DNA of 64,000 bases from an uncultured Acidobacteriaceae bacterium (GCA_937879855.1 CALFMO010000039.1:1-64000), one strand, 5' to 3'; positions 52,291 to 61,401 are shown, counted from the first letter of the stretch. A program made the numbers and translations. Notes: a model not told the origin generated them from the letters alone.

Positions 52291-54180
52291 GTGCGCTCGT
52301 ACACTCTTCGTTTGATGCTGCCCTTACTGCTTACAGTCTCTGCCGCCGCACAACAGAACTTGCCGCAGCCCGCCGCGAAGCCGCCATTCAAACTTCAGGA
52401 AGTCATGATTCCCGTGCGCGATGGAGTTCACCTGCAGACCGCGATTCTTACCCCCGTAGACCAAAAGGGCCCTCTACCAATTCTGTTTCGGCGTACGCCT
52501 TACGGCGTCCCTGAGAAAGCGCCCGAGCAGATACCTCCTTCTTGGATGGAACTGGCGCAAGACGGCTACATCTTCGTCTTCCAGAATCTACGAGGCCGTT
52601 TCAAATCTGAGGGCGTGTTTAACCTTTCCTCCTGGGTCGACTTGAATGATCCCAAGGCCACGAACGAAACCACCGACGCCTACGACTCCATCGAGTGGCT
52701 GGTAAAGAACGTCCCCCACAACAATGGCAAGGTCGGAATGTTCGGCGTTTCCTACGATGGATTGACGACCGCGCTCACGCTGCTTCACCCGCATCCCGCG
52801 CTTGTGGCGATCAGCGAGCAGGCATCCCCTGTAGATCAATGGATGAACGACGATGACCACCGCTACGGCGCGCTGCGCGAGAGCTACGACTTTGAATATG
52901 CGGTCATGGAGCAGGCCGACAAAAACAAGAACACCCACTTCGATTTTGAAACCTACGACACTTACCAGTGGTACCTCGACCTGGGGCCGCTTTCAAACAT
53001 CAACGCGAAGTATCTTCACGGGTCGATTCCTTACTGGAATTCGAGCGTGGAGCATCCTGACTATGATGACTTCTGGAAGAAAGAAGCGTGGGTCAGCCAA
53101 CTTCACGCCTCGACTGTGCCTAATCTGAATGTGGCAGGATTCTGGGATCAGGAAGATCCCTGGGGGCCGTGGCAGATTTTTCGTCATGCCGGAGAGAGCG
53201 ATCCGAAGCATACAAATTTCATCGTCGCCGGTCCGTGGTTTCACGGCGAGTGGCAGACGCCCAAGGGGGAGAGCATCGGAATCATTCCGTTTGGCGGACA
53301 CGAAACCGCCCGCGAATTCCGCGAGAAAATCCAAGCTCCCTTCTTTCGCTACTATCTGCATGGGCAAGGAGAGAAACCGGCGTGGCAGGCCAGCACTTTT
53401 CAGAGTGGATCGAATACGTGGCACACCTACGCGGTGTGGCCTCCGAAGGAAGCGAAGCCGACAAAACTTTATCTGCACGCGGACGGGACACTTTCGTTTG
53501 CTGCACCGGACGTCGCTCAAACTGGGCCCGCTTATCGCGAGTACGTCTCCGATCCTGCGAATCCTGTGCCCTATCGCCAGCGTCCCATCTCGCCAACGTA
53601 TCCGGGCGGGGACTGGCGCACTTGGGAGGTCGCTGACCAGCGCTTTGTCGATCACCGGCCCGACGTTCTGTCATTCGTCAGCGCGCCACTCGATCACGAT
53701 CTAACCGTTACTGGCCCGTTGGCGGCGAATCTGTTCGCCTCAACTTCCGGCACCGACAGCGATTTCATAGTCAAGCTCATTGACGTTTATCCCGACAACG
53801 CGCAGAAGAATACCTGGTCGCCTGAAGAAGGACCAAAGCCGGGCCAATATGCAGAGTCTCTGAATGGATACGAGCTACCGGTAGCGATGGAAGTAAGGCG
53901 CGGCCGCTATCTGGTGAGTTATGAGAAACCATCTCCGCTGGTGCCGAACCAACCGACGGAATGGAACATTCCTCTTCGCGATCACGATTACGTGTTCCTC
54001 AAAGGGCACCGCATCATGGTCCAGGTTCAATCGACGTGGTTTCCCGTGATCGACCGAAACCCGCAGAAGTTTGTGCCCAGCATTTATCAAGCAACGGCGT
54101 ATGACTTTGTGCCGGCGACCCAGCGCATTTATTGCTCACCGGATATGCCTTCGCATCTCGTGTTGCCGATCATGCCCTGA
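52291..54180 (+). CDS. CocE/NonD (S15) family acyl hydrolase, secreted
   Basis: This 629-residue protein has a signal peptide (RSYTLRLMLPLLLTVSAAAQ) and an alpha/beta-hydrolase fold. The nucleophile elbow GVSYDG (Ser in GxSxxG type) is in GKVGMFGVSYDGLTTALTLL. MIPVRDGVHLQTAILTP and the segment FVFQNLRGRFKSEG are typical of the family. A C-terminal jelly-roll domain (from about 400) contains LFASTSGTDSDFIVKLIDVYPD. Members are X-Pro dipeptidyl-peptidases, cocaine esterase-like enzymes or cephalosporin acylases. The start was placed at GTG 52291 with GGGAGG upstream; a TTG overlapping the patatin stop is possible. Confidence 0.9.
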   Translation: MRSYTLRLMLPLLLTVSAAAQQNLPQPAAKPPFKLQEVMIPVRDGVHLQTAILTPVDQKGPLPILFRRTPYGVPEKAPEQIPPSWMELAQDGYIFVFQNLRGRFKSEGVFNLSSWVDLNDPKATNETTDAYDSIEWLVKNVPHNNGKVGMFGVSYDGLTTALTLLHPHPALVAISEQASPVDQWMNDDDHRYGALRESYDFEYAVMEQADKNKNTHFDFETYDTYQWYLDLGPLSNINAKYLHGSIPYWNSSVEHPDYDDFWKKEAWVSQLHASTVPNLNVAGFWDQEDPWGPWQIFRHAGESDPKHTNFIVAGPWFHGEWQTPKGESIGIIPFGGHETAREFREKIQAPFFRYYLHGQGEKPAWQASTFQSGSNTWHTYAVWPPKEAKPTKLYLHADGTLSFAAPDVAQTGPAYREYVSDPANPVPYRQRPISPTYPGGDWRTWEVADQRFVDHRPDVLSFVSAPLDHDLTVTGPLAANLFASTSGTDSDFIVKLIDVYPDNAQKNTWSPEEGPKPGQYAESLNGYELPVAMEVRRGRYLVSYEKPSPLVPNQPTEWNIPLRDHDYVFLKGHRIMVQVQSTWFPVIDRNPQKFVPSIYQATAYDFVPATQRIYCSPDMPSHLVLPIMP

Positions 54181-54194
54181 CCCTGCCCATTGAA

Positions 54195-54225
54195 AATGAA
54201 AACGGCAGCCTCGCGGGCTGCCGTT
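54195..54225 (-). terminator. Bidirectional-looking terminator between the S15 hydrolase and rpsT
   Basis: AACGGCAGCC (54201-54210) pairs with GGCTGCCGTT (54216-54225), loop TCGCG. On the minus strand a T-rich tail (TTTTCATTTTC) follows, serving rpsT. The plus-strand tail is weaker. Confidence 0.8.
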
Positions 54226-54246
54226 CTAAAAATCAAAAGCCAAGAC

Positions 54247-54510
54247 TTACTTCATCGCGTTAACACGAGCACCCAGCCGCGACTTGTAACGCGAGGCGGT
54301 GTTTTCGTGGAGCGTCCCTTTTTGGATAGCCTTGTCGAGGGCGGAGACTGTCTGGCGGTATGTCTGCTCGGCAGCAGCTTTGTCGCCTTTTTCGATGGTT
54401 TCTCGCAGAACGCGCAACTGCGTGCGCAGACTGGAGGCATTGGCGCGGTTGCGCACGGTGCGGCGTTCGGTTTGGCGCGCACGTTTCAGCGCCGAAAGAT
54501 GATTTGCCAT
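54247..54510 (-). CDS. rpsT: 30S ribosomal protein S20
   Basis: This 87-residue basic protein starts MANHLSALKRARQTERRTVRNRANASS and ends ENTASRYKSRLGARVNAM, both typical of S20. It binds 16S rRNA at the base of the small subunit. It is monocistronic with a strong promoter upstream and a hairpin terminator downstream. Confidence 0.97.
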   Translation of the reverse strand: MANHLSALKRARQTERRTVRNRANASSLRTQLRVLRETIEKGDKAAAEQTYRQTVSALDKAIQKGTLHENTASRYKSRLGARVNAMK

Positions 54511-54567
54511 AGTTGCTTCGTTACCTTCGTGTAGTCGGAGGAATATTCGGGTGGGTCCGAATTACTT

Positions 54568-54596
54568 ATTATAGGGAAGCACTCTCGACCGGTCAA
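54568..54596 (-). promoter_or_regulatory. Sigma-70 promoter of rpsT
   Basis: On the minus strand TTGACC-N17-TATAAT is close to consensus, with a perfect -10 and optimal spacing. The 5' leader to the rpsT start is about 50 bases. Confidence 0.85.
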
Positions 54597-54616
54597 ACTC
54601 AGGGGAGGTTGTGTAG

Positions 54617-54637
54617 GGACAGCCGCCTCGGCTGTCC
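54617..54637. repeat. GGACAGCCG palindrome, copy 1
   Basis: GGACAGCCG and CGGCTGTCC (9-bp arms, loop CCT) form a hairpin in the spacer between rpsT and the AAA+ gene. A sister copy in opposite orientation lies at 56591. Confidence 0.6.
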
Positions 54638-54684
54638 GTCGAGCGAAGCTTGACGATTTTCAGCTAAGCACGACAGTTCTAATC

Positions 54685-56385
54685 ATGACAGACGGACTTG
54701 ATCGCCTCAAGGTACTCATCAACTCGTCGACCCCCATCGTTGTGATGGAGACGTCGGAGGAAATGCATGCCGTGAATCTGGTGCGCGCGGCATGCGGTGA
54801 GCTCAACATGGCGACTTTCGAGTGGAGCATTGCCGACGGCCTGTTGCGCTCCGGCTCCAACACTCCGCCGGAAGGACAAAAGATGTCCCTGCAGGCCCGC
54901 ATCGATCAGGCCACGAGCTGGACCCAAGGCGGACACAGCCAGCCGCAAGTACGAACCTCCCTCAGCCCCGGAAATGCCGAAGCGGGCAGATTAGCACGAG
55001 CCATGGCGTCTTCCATGGGCACTGACACATCAGCCGCCGCCGCTTCCGCCATCTACAATACGCGTGAACCGGTTCAGGCATTAGCCAACATGGAGTCGAT
55101 GACCATCGAAGCCGTCTTCATCCTGAAGGATTTTCACCGGCACATGGATGACCCAGTCGTGGTGCGGCGGCTGCGCGACGTGGGGCAGAAATTCGCAGCC
55201 AACCGGCGGACCGTGATAATTACCGCCCCCGAAATTACCGTCCCTGCGGAGCTGGCAACGCTGGTGGAATATTTCGATCTTCCGCTGCCCGATCGCGACC
55301 GCCTCCACGAACTCATTCACGATACGTTCTCTCGTCTCTCCAAGACTTACACGTTGAAATTGCAACTCGACTCCGCAGGCGTGGACGCGATGTCCGCCAA
55401 TCTGCGCGGTCTGACGGAAGAAGAAGCCGAGCGCGCCATTTCGCAAGCACTAGTCACGCGATACGCACTCTGTCCCGAGAGCGTTACCGATGTACTCGAG
55501 GCCAAGAAGCAACTGCTGCGGCATTCGGGCATGCTTGAGTTCATCGAAGCCTCGGACAATATGGCCGCGGTCGGCGGTCTGGAAAACCTGAAGCACTGGC
55601 TGGGGCAGCGTCGGGGCGCATGGGAAGATGCGGCGCGCGAATTCGGGCTGGAGCCGCCGCGCGGAATGATCATCCTCGGTGTGCAAGGATGCGGCAAGTC
55701 GCTTTGTGCACGCGCTGTGGCCGGAGAGTGGAAGCTGCCGCTGGTGAAGTTCGACACGTCGGCGGTCTACGACAAATACATCGGCGAAACCGAAAAGCGC
55801 ATCCGCAAAGTCTTTCAAGTTGCCGAGGGGCTGGCCCCGTGCGTCCTGTGGATCGACGAGTTGGAAAAAGTCTTTGCCGGGAGCGGCCCTGATTCCGCCT
55901 CGGCCGACGCTGGCGTTTCTTCGCGTCTGCTGGCGTCGTTCCTGTCGTGGATGCAGGACCGCAAGGCAGCCGTATTCGTCGCTGCGACCTGCAACAACGT
56001 GACCGTGCTGCCGCCGGAATTAATTCGCAAGGGCCGCTTTGATGAATTGTTTTTCGTCGATTTGCCCAACCAGGCTGAGCGCCAGCAGATCTTCTCGATC
56101 CAACTGGCAAAACGCAAGCGCAATCCGGCGGATTTCGATCTGGTAAAAGCCGCCTCCGCAGCCCAGGGATACTCCGGCGCCGAAATCGACGCCGCGGTGC
56201 AGGGCGCGCTCTACGCCGCCTATTCTGAAAAGAAGCCGCTCTCCACACAGTCGCTTCTAAGCGCGATGGGGCAGACCGTTCCGCTTTCGACCACTCGCGC
56301 GGAAGAGATCGCCGCCCTGCGCGAATGGGCGCGCACCAGGGCCGTTCCGGCGTCAGTCCGGGACGCCGGCTCGATCACGACGTAA
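54685..56385 (+). CDS. Ycf46-like AAA+ ATPase
   Basis: This 566-residue protein has an N-terminal ~270-residue domain of the Ycf46 type (VLINSSTPIVVMETSEEMHAVNLV, VFILKDFHRHMDDPVVVRRLRD, TVIITAPEITVPAELATLVEYFDLPLPD). An AAA+ module follows: Walker A GVQGCGKSLCAR, Walker B VLWIDELEKVFAG, sensor 1 VAATCN, arginine-finger region RKGRFDELFFVDLP. Ycf46 homologues are found in cyanobacteria, chloroplasts and some bacteria and are linked to inorganic-carbon use in cyanobacteria; the role here is unknown. It lies alone before the phoH operon. Confidence 0.85.
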   Translation: MTDGLDRLKVLINSSTPIVVMETSEEMHAVNLVRAACGELNMATFEWSIADGLLRSGSNTPPEGQKMSLQARIDQATSWTQGGHSQPQVRTSLSPGNAEAGRLARAMASSMGTDTSAAAASAIYNTREPVQALANMESMTIEAVFILKDFHRHMDDPVVVRRLRDVGQKFAANRRTVIITAPEITVPAELATLVEYFDLPLPDRDRLHELIHDTFSRLSKTYTLKLQLDSAGVDAMSANLRGLTEEEAERAISQALVTRYALCPESVTDVLEAKKQLLRHSGMLEFIEASDNMAAVGGLENLKHWLGQRRGAWEDAAREFGLEPPRGMIILGVQGCGKSLCARAVAGEWKLPLVKFDTSAVYDKYIGETEKRIRKVFQVAEGLAPCVLWIDELEKVFAGSGPDSASADAGVSSRLLASFLSWMQDRKAAVFVAATCNNVTVLPPELIRKGRFDELFFVDLPNQAERQQIFSIQLAKRKRNPADFDLVKAASAAQGYSGAEIDAAVQGALYAAYSEKKPLSTQSLLSAMGQTVPLSTTRAEEIAALREWARTRAVPASVRDAGSITT

Positions 56386-56696
56386 GGTTTCCCTCACAAT
56401 CTTGACTACTGTTAGGCTCCCATTGACTCCCTCTCCGACCCGCGTTACGCTTTACTCAATGGTAGTGACCTGCCCTCTGGGCATGCGCATTCCGGTTGGT
56501 CCCGTCTTTCAGCGAAACCCTGCTTTGTTCCCGACATGGAGCAGGCACAGGTGTACTCCAATGTCCGCCACTGCCGGGCTTTGCCCGGCCGGACAGCCGA
56601 GGGCGGCTGTCCCCACGTTGCTTGTCGGTTCGTGCCAGAAACTCGGACTCGCTCAGGCACGAATCGAAGCATGAATCCAGAGGCCTCAATCAAAGC
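56386..56696. other. Spacer between the AAA+ gene and phoH
   Basis: This 311-base stretch holds the second GGACAGCCG palindrome and a nearby CCGGGCTTTGCCCGG hairpin at about 56576-56590. It has an open frame continuous with phoH, but that frame is repeat-derived and not conserved in look, so I begin phoH at 56697. No separate gene or clear promoter is visible. Confidence 0.55.
56591..56612. repeat. GGACAGCCG palindrome, copy 2 (inverted)
   Basis: GGACAGCCG-AGGG-CGGCTGTCC has the same 9-bp arms as the copy at 54617, with the loop in complementary orientation (AGGG versus CCT). The two copies flank the AAA+ gene in opposite orientation. Confidence 0.6.
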
Positions 56697-57761
56697 ATGA
56701 AGAAGAGCATCGGGGTTAGCCCCAACATCGAGACATTTTTCGGTACGCGCGACGAGAATGTGCGTTTGCTGGAAGACGGGCTCAATATCACAATCAATCT
56801 GCGGTCGAACGCCATCGAATTGGAAGGCGCGGCACGGGACGTGGCGCGCGCCGAGCAGGTTTTCGCCGATTACGAAACGTTGCAGCGTTCGGGCTACGCC
56901 TTCAACAATGGCGACCTCAACAGCATGTTGCGTGTGCTGGCCTCGGATCCAAACACCACTCTCCGTGGATTAGCGGATGCCGGGCGACAGCGCTCGTTTG
57001 GACGCCGCACTGTGCAGCCCAAGAGCAGCAACCAACGCCGTTACCTCGAGGCTATCGAGGCCCACGACATGGTCTTTGGCATCGGCCCGGCCGGTACAGG
57101 CAAAACTTATCTCGCCGTCGCCATGGCGATTTCCGCATTGCTGGCCAAGCGCGTGAACCGCATTATCCTGGCGCGTCCCGCGGTGGAAGCGGGCGAGCGG
57201 TTGGGATTTCTACCGGGCACGCTGCAGGACAAGATTGATCCTTATCTCCGCCCGCTATACGACGCCTTGTACGACATGCTCGACCCCGAAAAAGTGGATC
57301 GCTACCTGGAGAAGAACGTCATCGAGATCGCACCGATTGCGTTCATGCGCGGGCGCACGCTGAACGATTCGTTCGTCATCCTCGACGAAGCGCAGAACAC
57401 GACTTCAGAACAGATGAAGATGTTCGTCACACGCCTGGGTTTCAACTCGAAAGCGGTGATCACCGGCGACGTAACTCAGATCGATCTGCCCAACGCCCGG
57501 CGCAGCGGGCTGCTGGAGGCGATGGACGTGCTGAAAACTGTGGACGGGTTGGCGTTTTGTCACTTCGACGAAACCGACGTAGTGCGCCATCATCTGGTAC
57601 AGCGCATCGTTCGCGCCTACGACGAACACAAGACGCGCGTCGCGGAGCAGCAACTGCTCTTGCTGGCCGAGCCCCGGCATGCCGATGCGGCGAGCGCCGA
57701 AAAACAGGCCGCAGCCGCAGCGCAGGCGGAGAACGCAACATCTGCCGAAGCCAAAGGATAA
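56697..57761 (+). CDS. phoH: PhoH-family ATPase
   Basis: This 354-residue protein starts MKKSIGVSPNIETFFGTRDENVRLLEDGLN, with a KH-like N-terminal part. The PhoH P-loop is FGIGPAGTGKTYLAVAMA, followed by ILARPAVEAGERLGFLPG and Walker B SFVILDEAQNTTSEQMK. The ring near ITGDVTQIDLPNARRSGL is also typical. PhoH proteins bind ATP and RNA; the gene usually precedes ybeY, as here. The start at 56697 gives the family length. The last ~40 residues are an Ala/Glu-rich tail. Confidence 0.95.
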   Translation: MKKSIGVSPNIETFFGTRDENVRLLEDGLNITINLRSNAIELEGAARDVARAEQVFADYETLQRSGYAFNNGDLNSMLRVLASDPNTTLRGLADAGRQRSFGRRTVQPKSSNQRRYLEAIEAHDMVFGIGPAGTGKTYLAVAMAISALLAKRVNRIILARPAVEAGERLGFLPGTLQDKIDPYLRPLYDALYDMLDPEKVDRYLEKNVIEIAPIAFMRGRTLNDSFVILDEAQNTTSEQMKMFVTRLGFNSKAVITGDVTQIDLPNARRSGLLEAMDVLKTVDGLAFCHFDETDVVRHHLVQRIVRAYDEHKTRVAEQQLLLLAEPRHADAASAEKQAAAAAQAENATSAEAKG

Positions 57762-57781
57762 CGTCCGCACTGTGTTTGACG

Positions 57782-57804
57782 GGAGGGCCCGACGTGGGTC
57801 CTCC
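57782..57804 (+). promoter_or_regulatory. Hairpin covering the possible ybeY ribosome binding site
   Basis: GGAGGGCCC pairs fully (one G-U) with GGGTCCTCC across a GACGT loop. The 5' arm contains the only good Shine-Dalgarno before GTG 57794 and the loop abuts that codon, so it may hinder initiation or simply be a spacer element. Confidence 0.4.
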
Positions 57805-58378
57805 TGTTCGATTTTGCGCTGAGAACCGAAGAAAGGCTGTTAGTTACACCTTGGTGATTCTCGAAAAGAAAGTCGCAGGATTGAACGACGAGGCGCTGGG
57901 GCGCTTTGTCTTGAGAGCGCGAAAAGCCGTAGGCCTGAGGGGACAAGTAAACGTGTTGGTGACCAGCAGTGCGTCCATGCGCTCGTTGAACCTTCGATTT
58001 CGACGGCAGAACAAGGCGACTGATGTGTTGTCGTTTCCCTCGACATCCTCCATTTCGAAATCTGGTGAGGCGGCCAAGCTGGCAGGCGAAGTCGCCATCT
58101 CCGCCGATATCGCTCTAAAGAATTCTTTCCAGTTCGGACACCCCCCGGCCGAGGAAATTAAGGTTCTTGCATTGCACGGAATCCTTCATTTGGCGGGCTT
58201 TGACCACGAGCGCGATAATGGTGAAATGGCGCGCAAGGAAGCCAAGTTGCGCCGGGAGCTGAGGCTGCCGACTGCCCTAACAGAACGAGTGACGCACGAT
58301 CGAACGCACCCCGCGCACAGACCATCCACGAATCCGCGCAGCACGGCGCAGGCCAAAACATCGCGGAGGACGGCATGA
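57794..58378 (+). CDS. ybeY: Endoribonuclease YbeY
   Basis: This protein of about 194 residues carries the zinc motif HGxLHxxGxDH as LHGILHLAGFDH, preceded by RRQNKATDVLSFP. YbeY matures rRNA and is involved in ribosome quality control. GTG 57794 has a well-spaced GGAGG, but that site sits inside a hairpin (57782-57804). Family alignment would start near LVILEKKV at TTG 57851 or GTG 57854, so the start is uncertain. The C-terminal ~30 residues are Arg/Thr/His-rich and extra. The stop overlaps the next ATG (ATGA). Confidence 0.9.
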   Translation: MGPPVRFCAENRRKAVSYTLVILEKKVAGLNDEALGRFVLRARKAVGLRGQVNVLVTSSASMRSLNLRFRRQNKATDVLSFPSTSSISKSGEAAKLAGEVAISADIALKNSFQFGHPPAEEIKVLALHGILHLAGFDHERDNGEMARKEAKLRRELRLPTALTERVTHDRTHPAHRPSTNPRSTAQAKTSRRTA

Positions 58379-59640
58379 ATTTCGCTGTCGCGGTCGCGCT
58401 TCTTCTTCTCTTGGGCTTCCTGACACTGGTCTCTTACGTCGATCGCGTCTATCAGGAAGTCGGGAAATTTCTCTCCCGCGAATTTCAGGACAACATCGAT
58501 GTCTTCGAGCAGAAAATTGAACCCGAACTGGGCGTCGCCCGTCCCCGCGCTTCGCTCTCCATGGCCGTCCTCACGCAACTCACCATCGCAACGATTGCTT
58601 TCCTTATTGGCTTTCTGGTTTTCAACGACCAATCCTGGAGCATCTATGAAATCCTTCAGGCTTCGATCAGCCTGATCCTCATCGTCATTCTGTTCAACCG
58701 CTTTCTTCCGTTCGTATTCTTTTCGCGCACCAGGGGCGAGTGGCTGATTCATTTCACACTCGTGCTAAAGATGCTCATCTACCTCGTAATGCCTGTGACG
58801 ATCGTGCTGGGCTTCCTGCAGTCGGTGGCATCGCTGACCAAGCAGAACACTACCGAACAGCCGGAAACTTCCGCCGAGGCTGTGGATGCTTTGATTGAGG
58901 CCGGCCAGGAAGAAGGCATTATTCAGGAAGGAGACCGCGACCTGATTCAGTCCGTGGTGGAATTCAGCGGCAAGACCGTGCGCGAGGCGATGCAGCCGCG
59001 GCCCCAGATGTTTGCCGTTCCCACCGATACTACCGTCGAGCATTTCATCGAATTGCTCCGCGTCAAGCACTACTCGCGCGTGCCCGTGTACGAAGGCACC
59101 ATCCATAACATTAAGGGGATCGTCTACACGCAGGACGTGCTGCAAGTGCCCGACAGCGAAGCCCACGTCCGCGTCGTCGAAACGATCATGCGCCGCGACG
59201 TTTATTTTGTGCCGGAGAGCAAGTTGGGCAGCGATCTGCTGCGCGAGATGCAGACGGAAAATATTCGTATGGCGATCGTAGTCGACGAATACGGCGGCGT
59301 CGCCGGGTTGGTGACCATCGAAGACCTGGTGGAAGAGATTGTCGGCGAGATCCGCGACGACCATGAAAAGCCCGAGATCGTGCGGGAAGGGGAGCGCTCG
59401 TTCATCGTTGCCGGCGGAATGGATGTGGACCGCCTCGATGAACTCTTTGGCAGCAAGCCCGAAGGAAAAGAATCGGCTACCATAGCAGGCCTGGTCAGCG
59501 AACTCGCGGGCCGGATTCCCCGCAAGGGCGAGGTCATACAGGACGACGGTTTGCGCTTTGAAATCCTGGAATCCACCGACCGCAAGGTGGAGCGAGTGCG
59601 AGTCAGTGCGGTGCAGCCCCAGCAGTTGAAATTAATATAA
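58375..59640 (+). CDS. CNNM/CorC-type transporter with CBS domains (hemolysin C-like)
   Basis: This 421-residue protein has about four hydrophobic segments in its first 160 residues, then a linker (EEGIIQEGDRDLIQSVVEFSGKTVREAMQPR), two CBS domains (about 205-320, with HYSRVPVYEG and MAIVVDEYGGVAGLVTIEDLVEEIVGEI), and a CorC_HlyC domain at the end (FIVAGGMDVDRLDELFG). Homologues include CorC/YfjD-like magnesium or cobalt efflux proteins. The N-terminal membrane part is short for a full DUF21 domain and looks divergent. It is coupled to ybeY by an ATGA overlap, the usual phoH-ybeY-corC order. Confidence 0.88.
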   Translation: MNFAVAVALLLLLGFLTLVSYVDRVYQEVGKFLSREFQDNIDVFEQKIEPELGVARPRASLSMAVLTQLTIATIAFLIGFLVFNDQSWSIYEILQASISLILIVILFNRFLPFVFFSRTRGEWLIHFTLVLKMLIYLVMPVTIVLGFLQSVASLTKQNTTEQPETSAEAVDALIEAGQEEGIIQEGDRDLIQSVVEFSGKTVREAMQPRPQMFAVPTDTTVEHFIELLRVKHYSRVPVYEGTIHNIKGIVYTQDVLQVPDSEAHVRVVETIMRRDVYFVPESKLGSDLLREMQTENIRMAIVVDEYGGVAGLVTIEDLVEEIVGEIRDDHEKPEIVREGERSFIVAGGMDVDRLDELFGSKPEGKESATIAGLVSELAGRIPRKGEVIQDDGLRFEILESTDRKVERVRVSAVQPQQLKLI

Positions 59641-59712
59641 CAACGGCTTCGAGCTCCCAGCTTACGGCAACGCCCCGCCGATCGTTGCACTCAAAATCTG
59701 AGGTCGTGGCAA

Positions 59713-60138
59713 ATGGAACAACGCGTGAGCATCGTCACCCTGGGCGTGGCAGACTTAAAGCGCAGCACGGAATTCTACGAGCGCATCGGATGGCGGCACT
59801 CCGGGGCTAGTTCTGAAGGCATCGTATTCTTCCAGGCTGGAGGCATGGCGCTTGCCCTGTATCCACGGGCGGAACTCGCAAAGGATGCGAATGTTCCTGC
59901 TGATGGCGATGGCTTCAGTGGAGTTTCGCTTGCCTATAATGCGCGCAATCGCGGTGAGGTCGACACGACGCTCGAAGATGCCCAAAGGGCAGGCGCTAAA
60001 ATTCTCAAGCCTGCACAGGAAGCCTTCTGGGGAGGCTATTCCGGTTACTTCTCCGATCCAGACGGCTTCCTATGGGAGGTGGCATGGAATCCATCTTTCA
60101 CCATCGCCGAAGACGGGGCTCTTCGACTCCCTGAATGA
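59713..60138 (+). CDS. VOC/glyoxalase family protein
   Basis: This 141-residue protein of the vicinal oxygen chelate fold has VSIVTLGVADLKRSTEFYERIGWRHSG at the start and GYSGYFSDPDGFLWEVAWNP near the end, the usual metal-site strand. The aligned metal ligands are partly replaced: the first strand His is absent. It may therefore be a non-enzymatic binding protein or a lyase of unknown substrate. It lies between the corC-like gene and era on the same strand. Confidence 0.88.
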   Translation: MEQRVSIVTLGVADLKRSTEFYERIGWRHSGASSEGIVFFQAGGMALALYPRAELAKDANVPADGDGFSGVSLAYNARNRGEVDTTLEDAQRAGAKILKPAQEAFWGGYSGYFSDPDGFLWEVAWNPSFTIAEDGALRLPE

Positions 60139-60280
60139 CAGCATGAACGCAGTCCGTTTAGGCTCCCCTTAACGAGATTCCGAAGCGACAGTTGGAAGCT
60201 CCTGTATTCGCAATCTAAGATGAAGCGTGTGCTGCATGCCTGGCTAGCAGCCAGAAGCTAGAAGCCAGAAGCTGATTCCC

Positions 60281-61285
60281 ATGCCCTTTCGCTCCGGTTT
60301 CGTTTGCATTCTTGGTCGCCCGAACGCGGGCAAGTCCACGCTTCTCAATGCGCTCGTTGGTGAGAAACTCGCGATCATTTCACCGAAGCCTCAAACCACG
60401 CGCAACCGCATTCAGGGCGTGGTTCACGTTCCGAAGGGCAAAGGCAAGCGTAATGACGGCGGCCAGATCGTGCTGGTCGATACTCCCGGAGTCCACAAGC
60501 CGGACAGTTCACTCGGCCGAAAAATGATGGTTGAAGTGCGCGAAGCGTTGGAGGGCTGCGACCTCGTGCTGATGATCATGGATGTGACGCGCGAGTTCGA
60601 CCGCCGCGACCAGTTTGCGCTCGACTTGCTGCGAAACACGAAGGCGAAAGCGTTTCTGCTGCTGAACAAGGTTGACATGATCCGCGAGAAATCAAAGTTG
60701 CTGCCTCTCATCGAGCAATACCGCAAGCTCTATCACTTCAGCGAAGTTATCCCCATATCCGCTCTGAAGCGCAAGGGCCTCGACACCCTTCTGGAGGCGG
60801 TGATTGCGGTTCTCCCGGCTGGCCCGGCGTACTTTCCTGAAGATCAAATCACCGATCAGCCGGCTAGGTTCACGGCAGCGGAAATCATTCGTGAGCAAGT
60901 GCTGCTGAATACCAGCGAAGAGATTCCCTATGCGACCAGCGTGATTGTCGATGACTTCCAGGAGGGCGCCAGGCTCACGCGGATCGCGGCGACGATCTAT
61001 TGCGAGCGACAAGGGCAGAAGGGGATCCTGGTTGGTAAAGGCGGCAAGATGCTCAAGAAGATTGGTACTTCGGCGCGTTTGCAGATCGAGCGCATGCTTG
61101 GGACCAAGGTATTCCTCGAACTTTACGTCAAAGCTGAAGCGGGTTGGCGGGATTCCCGGCGTTTTGTGGAAGAACTCGACTGGCGCCGCCAATTGGAGCA
61201 TCGGATGTTGAAAAATAGCGTGCAAGACCCCGGCGTGGAAACGATCAGAATTGCTGGGGAGAAAGGAAACGATACAGAAGGCTAG
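60281..61285 (+). CDS. era: GTPase Era
   Basis: This 334-residue GTPase assists 16S rRNA maturation and 30S assembly. Motifs: GRPNAGKST (G1), PQTTRNRIQGV (G2), DTPGVHK (G3), NKVD (G4) and SALKRKG (G5). The C-terminal KH domain has YCERQGQKGILVGKGGKMLKKIG followed by ARLQIERMLGTKVFLEL. The length is a little above E. coli Era, with a C-terminal tail of ~30 residues. It follows the phoH-ybeY-corC group, as in many bacteria. Confidence 0.97.
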   Translation: MPFRSGFVCILGRPNAGKSTLLNALVGEKLAIISPKPQTTRNRIQGVVHVPKGKGKRNDGGQIVLVDTPGVHKPDSSLGRKMMVEVREALEGCDLVLMIMDVTREFDRRDQFALDLLRNTKAKAFLLLNKVDMIREKSKLLPLIEQYRKLYHFSEVIPISALKRKGLDTLLEAVIAVLPAGPAYFPEDQITDQPARFTAAEIIREQVLLNTSEEIPYATSVIVDDFQEGARLTRIAATIYCERQGQKGILVGKGGKMLKKIGTSARLQIERMLGTKVFLELYVKAEAGWRDSRRFVEELDWRRQLEHRMLKNSVQDPGVETIRIAGEKGNDTEG

Positions 61286-61401
61286 GGTTTGTTATGGCGG
61301 CGAATAGCTCGAATCAGGCTGCCATTGCCGGATTTGATTCATGCCGCTAGAATCGAAACAGGCCGTGCTTCGCCGGGCGGACGCAGGACGAGTGACCAAC
61401 C

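Noticed and set aside
56496..56696. Extended N-terminus of PhoH
   Set aside because: The extra 67 codons run through a palindromic repeat and look non-coding; MKKSIGVSPNIE gives the normal family length.
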